Below the pieces are notes generated by a model. The model made no database searches, was not told where the DNA came from, and was given only the letters and a program-made list of their open reading frames with translations. Positions 9,539 to 18,704 of a DNA stretch of 57,833 nt are shown piece by piece. Source of the DNA: Oscillospiraceae bacterium (GTDB lineage Bacteria; Bacillota; Clostridia; Oscillospirales; Ruminococcaceae). The DNA lies in the NCBI GenBank assembly GCA_019423755.1, contig JAHZAU010000016.1, forward strand, positions 1 to 57,833, given 5' to 3'. Position 1 is the stretch's first letter; every line of letters begins with the position of its first letter. Made by a program: the position numbers and the translations under genes.

Positions 9539-10753
9539 TTGAAGATCTTACACACCTCCGACTGGCACATTGGGCGCAGTCTCTGCGAATTTTCCCTCTT
9601 AGAGGACCAGGAAGCCTGGCTGGACCAGATGGAACAGGTCATCCGGGAACACCAGGTGGACGCGGTCATCGCCGCCGGAGACCTGTTTGACCGCTCCATG
9701 CCTGCCGCCGACGCGGTGGCGCTTATGGACCGCATCTTCTCCCGGCTGGTGGGCAAGCTGGGGGTGCCGGTGCTGGGCATCGCCGGAAACCACGACTCCC
9801 CCCGCCGCATCGACTACGGCAGCTCCCTTCTGGAAGCAAGCGGCCTTTACCTGGCGGGGAGCCTTTCCCCCACCCTGCGCAAGGTGACCCTGCACGATGA
9901 TCAGGGGCCGGTGCATTTCTTCCTGCTGCCCTATTTTACCCTGCCCCAGCTGCGGGCCCTTTTCCCCGACGACCCGCCGTCCACCCTGTCGGAGGGCTTT
10001 GCCCGCCTGCTTTCGGAAAACGCCGGGCAGTTCGACTGGTCCCAGCGAAATCTGCTCATCTGCCACGGTTTCTTCCTGCGTCTTTCCCACCGGGGCGAAG
10101 AAGCCCCCTCCCTCACTGATTCCGCCGGGCAGGAGTGCCAGCTTGGCACCAGCGAGCTGGTGGACCTGACCCCGGCAGACGGCTTTGACTACATCGCCTT
10201 GGGGCATATCCACCGTCCCCAGCAGGCCGGTCGGGAGACGGCGCGTTACTGTGGTTCCCCGCTGCGATATTCCCTGTCGGAATCTCAGGTGGACAACGCC
10301 TTCCTGCTGCTGGACTGGCCGGAAAAAGGCCAGCTGACGGTAGAGCGCATCCCCATCCAGCCCCGGCGGCAGCTGCGGGTGGTCAGCGGGAGCTTCGAGC
10401 AGGTTCTGCACACCTTGGAGGACCCGGACACCCCCGTCCGCCGGGAGGACTACGTCTTTGCCAACATCACCGGCAGCGGCGCCATCCTCAACGCCATGTC
10501 CCAACTGCGGGAGGTGTTCCCCAACGCCCTGGGGCTGCAGTTTGTGTCCCAGGCGGCCACATCTTCCCAGGCGCTGGGCCCGCAGCTGGCGGAATTGCCC
10601 CTGGAGGAGCTGTTTTCCCGGTTTTATGAGCAGGTATCCGGCGAGGAGCTGACCCCCCAGCAGCAACAGCTGGTCCGGCAGCTAGCTCAGCCGCAGCCCG
10701 AATCCAACGAGAAAGGAGCGGACCCCGTTTGCGACCCATCCGCCTTGTCTTAA
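9539..10753 (+). CDS. sbcD: Exonuclease SbcCD subunit D (Mre11-like)
   Basis: SbcD is the metallophosphoesterase nuclease of the SbcCD complex, which opens hairpins and trims blocked DNA ends. The 404-residue product shows the phosphoesterase motifs in order: SDWHIG (7-12), GDLFDR (47-52), GNHD (83-86), and GHIHRP (about 222-227). The start is TTG at 9539, because the conserved N-terminus MKILHTSDWH begins exactly there and no ATG is available. A weak AGAAGGG lies upstream. The end overlaps sbcC by 25 bases. The promoter lies 39 bases upstream. Confidence 0.96.
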   Translation: MKILHTSDWHIGRSLCEFSLLEDQEAWLDQMEQVIREHQVDAVIAAGDLFDRSMPAADAVALMDRIFSRLVGKLGVPVLGIAGNHDSPRRIDYGSSLLEASGLYLAGSLSPTLRKVTLHDDQGPVHFFLLPYFTLPQLRALFPDDPPSTLSEGFARLLSENAGQFDWSQRNLLICHGFFLRLSHRGEEAPSLTDSAGQECQLGTSELVDLTPADGFDYIALGHIHRPQQAGRETARYCGSPLRYSLSESQVDNAFLLLDWPEKGQLTVERIPIQPRRQLRVVSGSFEQVLHTLEDPDTPVRREDYVFANITGSGAILNAMSQLREVFPNALGLQFVSQAATSSQALGPQLAELPLEELFSRFYEQVSGEELTPQQQQLVRQLAQPQPESNEKGADPVCDPSALS

Positions 10754-13677
10754 ACGCCTTCGGCCCCTATCCCGGCCGGGTGGAGCTGGACTTCACCAGC
10801 CTGGGCTCGGAGCGCATCTTCCTGGTCACCGGGCCCACCGGCGCCGGAAAGACCAGCATCTTTGACGCCATCACCTTTGCCCTGTACGCCCATGCCAGCG
10901 GCAGCCAGCGCCAAAACGACAGCTTCAAAAGCCAGCACGCCGCCCCCCAGGAGCTGTGCTTTGTGGAATTTACCTTCGCCCTGGGGCAGGAGACCTACCA
11001 CATCCGCCGGGTGCCCAAGCAGCTGGTTTATTCCAAGCGCAAAAAGGACCTGATGGAAGCCAGCCAGGAGTCCTCCCTTACCCTACCGGACGGCACCGTC
11101 CTCACCGGCAAGGAGGTCACCGAAACGGTGCAGCAGCTTCTGGGCCTGGACCGGGAGCAGTTCTGCAAGATCGCCATGCTGGCCCAGGGGGAGTTCCGGC
11201 GGTTTTTGGAAGCTTCCAGCAAGGAAAAGCAGGATATCTTCCGCCAGATCTTCGAAACCGACCGCTTCGACCGCTTTACCCAGCGGCTCACCGGCATGGG
11301 CGAACAGCTGCGCCAGCAAGGGGAGCAAAACCGCCTGCAGGCTGCCGCCGCTCTGACCCAGCTGGATTGCAGCGGGGACCCGGAGCTAGAGGAGCTTTGC
11401 AGCCGGGAATATCCCCCGGTGGCCGAGATCTGTCAGCGGCTGCACCAAGCGGACAGCGAGGACAAAAAGCAGCTGCGCGCCCTGGAAAAGCAGGGAGAAT
11501 CCATCGAGGAGGAGCTGCGCCGCACCGACCCGCAGCAGGCCGAGGACCTTTGGCGGCAGTTTGAGCAGCGCCGCACCCTTTCCCAGCAGTTGGAAAGCTG
11601 CCAGCAGCAGGCCGGAGAGATGGAGCAGCTGCGCGGGCAGCTTCGCCTTTGGGAGGCCTGCAGCGCCGTCGAGACGCCCTTTACCCGCTGGAAGGACACC
11701 GCCCGCCGTCTTTCCCAGCGGAAAGCCGACCGGGAACGGGCACAGGATGCCTTTCTCAAAGCGCAGACCGACTTTTCCCGGGAAAAGCAGGCCTTCGGCT
11801 CCCTGGAAGCCTGGGAGGAGCGCCGCCGCCAGCAAAACGACACTGTGGCCCGCCTGCGCCGGGAGTGGGAGCAGGCCCAGCGTCTCGAGGAACAGGAACA
11901 GCAGCTAACCCAGCTGCAGAAGGAACGCCGCCGGTACCGGCAATCCCAGAAGCTGATCCCCCTTTTGTTGGAACGCTGCGCGATGCAGCAGGTGGTGGAG
12001 CAGCTTTCGGAACTGGACGGCATCGCCCAGTCCTGCCAGACTGCGGAACAGGCGTACCGCCGCCGGGAAATTCAGCTTCGAGAGATGGAAGAGCAGGCCC
12101 GTCAACAGCAGGCGGCACGTTTGGCCCGGGAACTGGCGGACGGCAAGCCCTGCCCGGTCTGCGGCTCGGTCCACCACCCTGCCCCGGCAACCCTGGTGGG
12201 CAACGCCCCGGACGAGGAGGCCATCCGCACCGTTTCGGCCAAGCTGCAGCAGGAATACGGCCAGTGGAAAGCGGCAGAGCAGCAGCTTTCCCTGCGGATG
12301 GAGTCCCTGCGGACGGCCTACCTGCCCGGCCTGCCCGATTCCGTCGCCCGTCTGCTGTCCCAGCTGCTGGACCCGCAAGATATCCGCAGCTTCTTTGCCA
12401 ATATCCGAAAACAGCTGGACAACTGCGAGTCCCAGCTGCAGCGGCTCGTCCCGCCGGAGAAGATCGCCGCCCCGAAATACCATGACCCGGCCTACCTGCA
12501 AAGCCAGCTGACCCGACTGGCCGCCGAGGAAGCTACCCTCAACACCCGGGAGCAGCAGCTAAACCGGGAGATCACGCAGCTGCGACAGGAACTGCCCTCC
12601 CAGCAGAGCGCCCAAACGCTGGAAGCCCAGCTCAACAGCCAGATCCAGCAGGCCGAGGACCTTTCCCGGGAGATCCAGGCCCGCACCCAGCAGCTGCATC
12701 AGTTCCAGTCCCAGGTGCAGAGCGCCGAAGCGGTCTGCCGCCAGCTGGAAGAGGACCTGGCCCAGCTGCAGGAGCAGGAGTTCACCGCCGGACAAAACTG
12801 GCAAACCGCGCTGCGTTCGGCAGGCCTGACCAAAGAAGAGTTCAAAGCCCACCGCGACGGCGTCTCCCGCATGGCTGCCGCCCGCCAGACCCTGGAGCAG
12901 CACACCCACCGGATGGTCTCCCTCCTTTCCGGCCTGGAACAGTTAAACCGGCAGCTGGAGGGCAAGACCCCGCCCGACCTGGAAGCGGTGCGGCAGAAGG
13001 CCGGGGAACTGCAGCAGCAGTTATCGGAAAACCGCAGCCAGCTGCAGAAGCTCCGTCTCCGCCGAGAGGGCAATCTGCGCCAGCGGCAGATCCTGGAGCG
13101 GGTGCAGGAACAGTATCAGCAGCTGCAGGAGCAATACGCCCAAGCGGCTACCCTGGCTCAGGCGGCCCGGGGCCAGAACCCCCAGCGCCTGTCCTTTGAA
13201 AGCTACGTTCTGGCTGGATACTTTGAGGAGATCATCTACATGGCAAACCTGCATCTGCAGCAGATGACCGCCGGGCGCTACCAGCTGCAGCGCAAGCGGG
13301 AGCGCTCCCGGGGCAACACCTCCTCCGGCCTGGATTTAGAGATCTTCGACAGCTACACCGGCCAGTGCCGCCATGTGTCCACCCTCTCCGGCGGCGAAAG
13401 CTTCAAGGCCTCGCTGGCGCTGGCGTTGGGGCTGGCCGAGGTGGTGCAGCGCCACGCCGGCGGTATCCGCATCCAGACCATGTTCATCGACGAGGGCTTC
13501 GGCAGCCTGGACCCCCAGTCGCTGGACAGCGCCATGGATACCTTGGCCACCTTGGAAGAGGACGGCCGCCTGGTGGGCATCATCTCCCACGTGCCGCAGC
13601 TGGCGGAGCGCATCGCCGCCAAGCTGGTAGTCACCCCCTCTCCCCGCGGCAGCACCGCCCGCTTCGTCCTTTCCTAA
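10729..13677 (+). CDS. sbcC: Exonuclease SbcCD subunit C (Rad50-like ATPase)
   Basis: SbcC is the SMC-like ATPase partner of SbcD. The 982-residue protein has Walker A (GPTGAGKT, 35-42) and long Gln/Glu/Leu-rich coiled coils on both sides of a zinc hook. The hook reads CPVC at about 475-478, the canonical C-x2-C. At the C-terminus are the ABC signature LSGGES (about 886) and Walker B FIDEGFGSLD (about 917). The start is TTG at 10729, ten bases after AAAGGAG. The unusually Gln-rich coiled coil (many QQL and QLQ runs) is the only compositional oddity. Confidence 0.96.
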   Translation: MRPIRLVLNAFGPYPGRVELDFTSLGSERIFLVTGPTGAGKTSIFDAITFALYAHASGSQRQNDSFKSQHAAPQELCFVEFTFALGQETYHIRRVPKQLVYSKRKKDLMEASQESSLTLPDGTVLTGKEVTETVQQLLGLDREQFCKIAMLAQGEFRRFLEASSKEKQDIFRQIFETDRFDRFTQRLTGMGEQLRQQGEQNRLQAAAALTQLDCSGDPELEELCSREYPPVAEICQRLHQADSEDKKQLRALEKQGESIEEELRRTDPQQAEDLWRQFEQRRTLSQQLESCQQQAGEMEQLRGQLRLWEACSAVETPFTRWKDTARRLSQRKADRERAQDAFLKAQTDFSREKQAFGSLEAWEERRRQQNDTVARLRREWEQAQRLEEQEQQLTQLQKERRRYRQSQKLIPLLLERCAMQQVVEQLSELDGIAQSCQTAEQAYRRREIQLREMEEQARQQQAARLARELADGKPCPVCGSVHHPAPATLVGNAPDEEAIRTVSAKLQQEYGQWKAAEQQLSLRMESLRTAYLPGLPDSVARLLSQLLDPQDIRSFFANIRKQLDNCESQLQRLVPPEKIAAPKYHDPAYLQSQLTRLAAEEATLNTREQQLNREITQLRQELPSQQSAQTLEAQLNSQIQQAEDLSREIQARTQQLHQFQSQVQSAEAVCRQLEEDLAQLQEQEFTAGQNWQTALRSAGLTKEEFKAHRDGVSRMAAARQTLEQHTHRMVSLLSGLEQLNRQLEGKTPPDLEAVRQKAGELQQQLSENRSQLQKLRLRREGNLRQRQILERVQEQYQQLQEQYAQAATLAQAARGQNPQRLSFESYVLAGYFEEIIYMANLHLQQMTAGRYQLQRKRERSRGNTSSGLDLEIFDSYTGQCRHVSTLSGGESFKASLALALGLAEVVQRHAGGIRIQTMFIDEGFGSLDPQSLDSAMDTLATLEEDGRLVGIISHVPQLAERIAAKLVVTPSPRGSTARFVLS

Positions 13678-13686
13678 AAACAGCGC

Positions 13687-13732
13687 AAAAAACCCGCCGT
13701 ATCGAGTCCGATACGGCGGGTTTTCGTTTTCT
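13687..13732. terminator. Bidirectional terminator between sbcC and fumarase-beta gene
   Basis: A perfect 14-bp stem (13691-13704 with 13709-13722) and 4-base loop, with a T-rich tract on the plus side and six A's before the stem, which give a T-tract on the minus strand. It serves both converging genes. Confidence 0.92.
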
Positions 13733-13742
13733 TTTCAGGTGG

Positions 13743-14306
13743 TTACATTCTCCGGTACTGGAACTGCCCGTTGTCAAACAGGTTGCGGCCGGTGCAGTCT
13801 GCCGCTACGATCAGCGGGAAATCCTTGAGGGTGATGGCCTTGATGCAGGCGGAACCCAGCTCCGGGAAGGCAAACTCCTCCACCTTGGTGATGAAGCTGC
13901 TCAGATACGCGCTGGCGCCGCCTACCGTCGCCAGATAGACGCCTTGATACTGTTCCAGCGCCTGGTACACCTGGCTGGAACGCTCGCCCTTGCCGATGCT
14001 GCAACGGGCACCCAGAGACATAAGCTGCGGGGCCAGGGCGTCAAAGTGGGACGCCGTTGCCGGGCCGCAGGAGCCTACCACCCGTCCGGCCGGGGTGGGC
14101 GCGGGGTTGGTGTAGTAAAGCACCTGGTTTTCCAGGGAGAACGGGATGGGCTCTTCCTCCTGCCAAAGCAGGCAGAGCTTGCCGTATGCCTCGTCGGAAA
14201 GGCCCAGCACCACGCCGGAGAGGGCCACCCGTTCGCCGACGCGCAGGGTCGGGATGATTTGAGAAAGATTATCCGTGTGGATGGAACGTACGTTCGATTC
14301 TGTCAC
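13743..14306 (-). CDS. Class I fumarate hydratase / tartrate dehydratase, beta subunit
   Basis: This is the beta half of an iron-sulfur hydro-lyase that interconverts fumarate and malate or dehydrates tartrate. It shows the family pattern LYYTNPAPTPAGRVVGSCGPAT, then a Gly-Lys-Gly (IGKGER), a GGASAYL segment and the C-terminal ELGSACIK...DFPLIVAADCTGRNLF. About 187 residues fits a free beta subunit. A GTG at 14306 is well spaced from AAGGCGG; an earlier GTG at 14315 would add three residues. The alpha subunit, which carries the cluster ligands and is usually adjacent, is not in this window. The gene follows the DivIVA-like gene on the same strand with no clear terminator between. Substrate cannot be told from sequence. 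Confidence 0.88.
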   Translation of the reverse strand: MTESNVRSIHTDNLSQIIPTLRVGERVALSGVVLGLSDEAYGKLCLLWQEEEPIPFSLENQVLYYTNPAPTPAGRVVGSCGPATASHFDALAPQLMSLGARCSIGKGERSSQVYQALEQYQGVYLATVGGASAYLSSFITKVEEFAFPELGSACIKAITLKDFPLIVAADCTGRNLFDNGQFQYRRM

Positions 14307-14438
14307 GGGAAACACCGCCTTTTGCTAATTTTTTGAGATTGCGCAGCCACCGCACCGGTGCACTGGGCACAGGATGCGGGGTAACGGGCCGGGGCGAGCC
14401 GCCCGTAACGGTGGACTGGTCCGCCTGCTTCGCCCAGG

Positions 14439-15167
14439 CTACGCTTTTTTTGCTTCCGATTCCTCCGATACTGCCGCCGGCTGTTCTGCCTCCTGCGGAA
14501 CCTCTTGCTGCTGCGGCTCTTCTGCCTGCGGCTGACGGATCTGCTCTACCGACTGGCGGGAGCGCGCCATCTGCTCTTCCAGACGGTCCATCTGCTGGGA
14601 AAACAGCTCCATGGTCCGCTCCATCTGGCGGCGCAGACCGCCCAGCTCCTGCTCGACCTGGTCCATCTGGCCTAAGAGCTGCTGCGCGGTCTGGTCGGCT
14701 TCCTGCTGCAGCTGCTGGGCCTTCTCCCCTGCCGTGGCGATGATGCTTTTGGCGCTTTGCTGCGCCTCTAAGATCGCCGCGCCGATGCTGTTGGTCGCTT
14801 CGTCGTACTTGCGGCTTTTGTACTCCACGTTGTCGATCTTGGAGCGCAGGATGTGATTCTGCTCCTGCTGGATGCGGGCTTCCCGCTCCTTGGTCTCCGC
14901 CAGGCGGCGCAGGTCGGCCGCTTCCTGCTGCAGCTTCTGCAGCTCTTTATCCTTCTGTTCCATCTGGGCGGCAAACTCCTTGGCCTGCTCGGTCTGTTGC
15001 TGCTCCTGCTGTTCCAGACGGGCGTTGGCCTCCTCCAGCTCGGTCTGGGCTTTTTCCAGGCGGGCTTTCCGCTCCTCGGACTCCTGGTTGAGCTCGTCGA
15101 TATATGACAGAACTGCGTCCTTCTCAAAGCCCCAGAGCGCAGTTTTGAAGATCGTTTGTTTATCCAT
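14439..15167 (-). CDS. DivIVA-like coiled-coil protein
   Basis: A 242-residue protein starting MDKQTIFKTALWGFEKDAVLSYID. The pattern F-x2-A-x2-GF-x-K-x2-V-x2-YI is that of the DivIVA/GpsB membrane-binding N-terminus. The rest is a long Gln/Glu-rich coiled coil with a predicted break around the sequence YKSRKYDEATNSIGAAI, ending in an acidic Pro/Glu/Gln tail. DivIVA proteins gather at curved or septal membrane and organise division or wall growth. I start at 15167 because GGAAAGGG precedes this ATG; a longer reading frame upstream covers the promoter region (TTGCTT, 18 bases, TATACT). It could instead be a lineage-specific scaffold sharing only the N-terminal fold. Confidence 0.7.
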   Translation of the reverse strand: MDKQTIFKTALWGFEKDAVLSYIDELNQESEERKARLEKAQTELEEANARLEQQEQQQTEQAKEFAAQMEQKDKELQKLQQEAADLRRLAETKEREARIQQEQNHILRSKIDNVEYKSRKYDEATNSIGAAILEAQQSAKSIIATAGEKAQQLQQEADQTAQQLLGQMDQVEQELGGLRRQMERTMELFSQQMDRLEEQMARSRQSVEQIRQPQAEEPQQQEVPQEAEQPAAVSEESEAKKA

Positions 15168-15298
15168 CGAGAAACACCCTTTCCTCTGTGTGGTGGTCAA
15201 GATATCCATATGGTAATAGTATAACATCGCACCCGGCAAAAAAGCAAACCTTTTCTGCAATTTGACGAAAATTTCCCAGTTTTCCTCCGCCTTCCCCA

Positions 15299-15346
15299 AA
15301 AAAGCCCAGGCGCACCGTCGAGTAGGACAGCAAGCCTGGGCTTTTG
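15299..15346 (-). terminator. Terminator after DHHW gene
   Basis: AAAAGCCCAGGC pairs with GCCTGGGCTTTT across a 22-base loop (about 15301-15344) and is followed on the minus strand by a run of T's. Confidence 0.85.
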
Positions 15347-15348
15347 GT

Positions 15349-16575
15349 TTAGTATTTGAGATACGGCAGATAGGCGTCGGAGCAGAAGGTGGAGAAGTTA
15401 TAGAGGATGAAGATATCGCTAAACTGGGTCTCCGCCATCAGCTGGCTGAGGTTTTTGGGGATGGCGCGCAGGTCCACCACATAGATCTCGTCGTAATTGT
15501 AGGTGAGATACGGCACCATGCTGTTGGCGTAGGAGTCCTTGATCAGCAGCAGACGGCTGGTCTCCCCTTCCTTGTGGTCCAGGTTGTGGTCGCTGCGGAC
15601 GATGGAAAGGCCGCTGTTTCCCCAAAGGAAGGCTGCGTACTTATCCCGGGTGTCGAATTTTGACTGCTGGTACAGGGTACCGGCCGAGTACATAGGCAGG
15701 CCCAGCTCCTCGGTGAAGCTGCCGCCCTCCTGGGAGAGCTTGTTGTTTTTGGGGTCAGCGTGGAAGAGGAACTCCTCCACCGGCACGTCGTACCAGGTGA
15801 TGGTGTCCGGTTCCAGGCCGGAGATCTTGGTCTTGCTGTAATAGGTGCCCCAGAAATCCCCCACTTCCTGCCCGGACAGGCTGTCCAGTGCCACCGGGGT
15901 CAGGCCCTTCTGGCGGCAGTACTCCTTGTAGGCGTAGTAGGCGCCCAGGGTGGTCCAGTGGTGGTCGGTCTTATAGTAGATATACTCGTCCTGGTGCTCC
16001 CGCAGCGCCGGCAGGAAGTCCAGGGTGGTCAGCCCGTCGTCGGACAGCTGGCTGTACACCGCCGGAATCTCCTTCTCCTGGTCCACAGCATGGAAGCCGG
16101 TGGGCACCTTATTGGTGAGGACGGCGTAAGAGTTGGGCGCCAGAGCGAAGGTCACCGGCTGCTGGCACTGCTCCAGGAAGGACTGGATGACCTTGACGTT
16201 TTTGTCCAGCTTGCTGCGCAGCGCAACGTTGCTGCCGCTGGACTCGCCGCGTTCCTCTACCAGCTGAAGCTTTTCAAAAAGGTAGCCGTCCTTTCCAAAA
16301 CCGATGCCGTTGCTTTCGATCTTAGCCAGGGCCTGCTCGCCCAGCCCCTTGAGGCTGATCCACTCGTCGCGCAGGAAGATCTGGTCGGAAAGGAACTTGG
16401 TGTATTGGTTGGAATAGCTAGAATCCAAAAAGGACGCCAGGGTGAACTCCGGGCGCTGGGCCAGGGTCTCAAACTCCGAATACTCCCGGGTGGGCTTGAG
16501 CATATCGTAAGCGCTGGCCCCCAGGATAAACGCAGCAAAGAGCACCAAAAGCGGATATTGCCAAATTTTCTTCAT
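15349..16575 (-). CDS. DHHW-family (AlgJ/AlgX-like) O-acetylation protein
   Basis: A 408-residue protein with one N-terminal membrane anchor (residues 7-23) and an outside SGNH-like domain. It carries the motif TDHHWTTLGAYYAY (around residue 205) that names the DHHW family, and a late KDSYANSMVPYL block with the Asp/Ser pattern of AlgX-type enzymes. These proteins transfer acetyl groups to an exopolysaccharide or wall polymer after a membrane O-acyltransferase has moved the group across the membrane. It begins 38 bases after the MBOAT gene, so the two form an operon. The acceptor polymer is unknown. Confidence 0.88.
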   Translation of the reverse strand: MKKIWQYPLLVLFAAFILGASAYDMLKPTREYSEFETLAQRPEFTLASFLDSSYSNQYTKFLSDQIFLRDEWISLKGLGEQALAKIESNGIGFGKDGYLFEKLQLVEERGESSGSNVALRSKLDKNVKVIQSFLEQCQQPVTFALAPNSYAVLTNKVPTGFHAVDQEKEIPAVYSQLSDDGLTTLDFLPALREHQDEYIYYKTDHHWTTLGAYYAYKEYCRQKGLTPVALDSLSGQEVGDFWGTYYSKTKISGLEPDTITWYDVPVEEFLFHADPKNNKLSQEGGSFTEELGLPMYSAGTLYQQSKFDTRDKYAAFLWGNSGLSIVRSDHNLDHKEGETSRLLLIKDSYANSMVPYLTYNYDEIYVVDLRAIPKNLSQLMAETQFSDIFILYNFSTFCSDAYLPYLKY

Positions 16576-16613
16576 AAGCTTTGATTCTCCTTTTCAGGCG
16601 GCAGGGACCGCGG

Positions 16614-17993
16614 TTAGAAGTTAAAGTACAAAAACGGGCTGTAAGAAGAACCTACCATATAGGCGATGGAGAAGGCGAACACCACCGCCAGGAAGGCCAC
16701 CTTGAGGGGCTTGATGTGGCCCCATTTTTCGTAGCAGCGCTTGAGCAGCGGGGTGGAGCACAGGGTGCAGAGCACCAGCAGCACACCGTAGTTGCGCAGG
16801 TAGTACAGCCAATCGGTGCCGCCCTGGAAGGCGAACATCTGCCGCAGCAGCGCCCCCAGCTGGGACATATCCGGCAGGGCAAACAGCGCCCAGCCGATGA
16901 TCACCAGCACCATAACGTACACATGGGAGATCACCCGGCTTTTCTGCAGCTTGTCCAGCAGGAAGATCTTTTCGATCATCAGCAGCACGAAGTAGTAAAG
17001 CCCCCAGAAAATAAAGTTCCAGTTGGCGCCGTGCCAGAAGCCGGTGAGGAACCAAACCACAAAGATGTTGAAGAAGTGGCGGACCGGCTTGACCCGGTTG
17101 CCGCCCAGCGGGATGTAAACATAGTCGCGGAACCAGGAGCTAAGGGTGATGTGCCAGCGGCGCCAGAATTCGGTGATGCTGCGGGAGATGTAGGGGTAGT
17201 TAAAGTTCTGCGGGAACTCAAAGCCCAGCATCCGCCCGAGGCCGATGGCCATAAGGGAGTAACCGGAAAAGTCGAAGTAGATCTGGAAGGTGTAAGCGAT
17301 GATGCCCAGCCAGGCCAGAGGGGTGGATACCGTCTCGAAGCCCAGGGTCTGCACCTCGTTCCAAAGGGCGCTGATGCTGTCGGCCAGCAGGATCTTGCTG
17401 GCGATGCCCATGATCAGCAGCCGGATGCCGTCCTCCACCTGCGCCAGGGTAATGGTGCGGCTTTTCAGCTCCTTGTTGATGTCGGAGTAAAGGACGATGG
17501 GGCCGGCGATCAGCTGGGGGAACAGCACCACGAAGGTGCCGAAGTCGATGAAGTTATGCTCGGCCTTGACCTTGCCGCGGTAAACGTCGATGGTGTAGGC
17601 CATGATCTGGAAGGTGTAGAAGCTGACGCCCAGCGGCAAAGTCAGCCCGGACAGCAAGGGGATGGAGGTCCCGAACAGGGCGTTGATGTTGCCCAGGAAG
17701 AAGTTTGTGTATTTAAAGAAGAGCAGCACGCCCAGCGTCATAATGAGCGAGACCACCAGGCACGCCCGGCGCACCGATTTTCGGGATTCAAAGCGTTCCA
17801 TCAACAGGCCGGTCACATAGTTGACCAGGATGGAGGCCAGCATAATGGGAAAATACCGCGCCTCTCCCCAGGAATAGAACACCAAACTGGCGATAAGAAG
17901 CACCAGATTCTTCACCTTTTTCGGGGCTAGGTAATAAATCAAAAAGGTGATGGGAAGGAAGCGGAACAAAAAGACCAAACTGCTGAAAACCAA
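16614..17993 (-). CDS. MBOAT family membrane O-acyltransferase
   Basis: A 459-residue polytopic protein of the AlgI/DltB/PatA type. It begins MVFSSLVFLFRFLPIT, the usual start of this family, and contains the catalytic-His segment TGFWHGANWNFIFWG (around residue 310) and the upstream SITEFWRRWHITLSSWFRDYVYIPLGG block. It would pass acyl groups, usually acetyl, across the membrane to the DHHW protein encoded just downstream. The start is TTG at 17993, seven bases after a strong GGAGG; no ATG fits. A longer in-frame reading upstream lacks homology and crosses the intergenic terminator. Confidence 0.93.
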   Translation of the reverse strand: MVFSSLVFLFRFLPITFLIYYLAPKKVKNLVLLIASLVFYSWGEARYFPIMLASILVNYVTGLLMERFESRKSVRRACLVVSLIMTLGVLLFFKYTNFFLGNINALFGTSIPLLSGLTLPLGVSFYTFQIMAYTIDVYRGKVKAEHNFIDFGTFVVLFPQLIAGPIVLYSDINKELKSRTITLAQVEDGIRLLIMGIASKILLADSISALWNEVQTLGFETVSTPLAWLGIIAYTFQIYFDFSGYSLMAIGLGRMLGFEFPQNFNYPYISRSITEFWRRWHITLSSWFRDYVYIPLGGNRVKPVRHFFNIFVVWFLTGFWHGANWNFIFWGLYYFVLLMIEKIFLLDKLQKSRVISHVYVMVLVIIGWALFALPDMSQLGALLRQMFAFQGGTDWLYYLRNYGVLLVLCTLCSTPLLKRCYEKWGHIKPLKVAFLAVVFAFSIAYMVGSSYSPFLYFNF

Positions 17994-18089
17994 AATATCT
18001 CCTCCTGTTTTCTTATTGCGAAAGCACGACAATAGTCTATCAGATTTTCGGGGAAACTGCAAGAAGATTCTCCCCTGCCCGTCCCCGCA

Positions 18090-18140
18090 AAAAGAGGATG
18101 CACCGGCGCCCAAAGGCGCAGACACATCCTCGCTGTTTTT
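18090..18140. terminator. Terminator after the DUF4358 gene, likely bidirectional
   Basis: GAGGATGCACCGGCGCC (18094-18110) pairs imperfectly with GGCGCAGACACATCCTC (18115-18132). T-runs flank both sides (TTTTT on the minus strand, TTTTTTT on the plus strand). Confidence 0.75.
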
Positions 18141-18704
18141 TTATTGCGGCGGGGTCTCTTGCCAAAATTGGCCCAGGATCTCCCCGGCGCGCTGTATCTC
18201 CTGCTGGGGGTCCTGGGTCTGCCGCCCGCCGATGACCAGCACCAGGCAGTCGCCGCAGGAAAACACCTGCCCGGCCCGGGCTTTTTCCTCCTGCTGGGGC
18301 AGCCAGCCGTCATACAGCTGGGCCAGCTGCTCCGGGCGGGCTTGGAGCGCTTCTTTCACCGCCGCCTCCTCCCCCGTCTGGGGACGCACCGCCAGATAGG
18401 TGTCCGGTGAAGTGGAAATCGCCGAGTAGACGCCGTAGTAGCTTGCCAGCTGGTCGGGCTGGATGCCGAACACCGCCGGCAGGCTCTCCTCGTCCACCAC
18501 CTTGGGCACGGCGATGCCCAGCTCCTCCCCCAGCGCCGTTACCACCTGGTCCAGGTGGACCTCCGGTTCCACCGGGGCGGTCTCCCAGTCGGCAGGCGGC
18601 AGGGCAGCGTCCTCCGGGTCGGGCGGCTGGGGCAGCATCCTGCCGTATCCCAGCGGAAGCAGCGCCGCCACCAACACCAAAAGCCAAAACAACCCCTGTT
18701 TCAT
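18141..18704 (-). CDS. DUF4358 protein with N-terminal signal
   Basis: A 187-residue exported or membrane-anchored protein. Residues 4-20 are a hydrophobic signal segment, without a clear lipobox. The body matches the DUF4358 layout: a region around EELGIAVPKVVDEESLP, then a YYGVYSAISTSPDTYLAVRP core, a helical segment, and a GDCLVLVIGG strand near the end. Function of the family is unknown. A second DUF4358 protein with a lipobox lies at 25574-26149; the two are clearly divergent. The ribosome binding site is GGGAGAGGGTAGG directly before the ATG. Confidence 0.75.
   Translation of the reverse strand: MKQGLFWLLVLVAALLPLGYGRMLPQPPDPEDAALPPADWETAPVEPEVHLDQVVTALGEELGIAVPKVVDEESLPAVFGIQPDQLASYYGVYSAISTSPDTYLAVRPQTGEEAAVKEALQARPEQLAQLYDGWLPQQEEKARAGQVFSCGDCLVLVIGGRQTQDPQQEIQRAGEILGQFWQETPPQ

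Noticed and set aside
14344..14438. Structured non-coding RNA between the DivIVA-like and fumarase-beta genes
   Set aside because: Several short GC stems can be drawn (for example ACGGGC/GCCCGT), but no T-tract, promoter or known RNA signature supports a gene.
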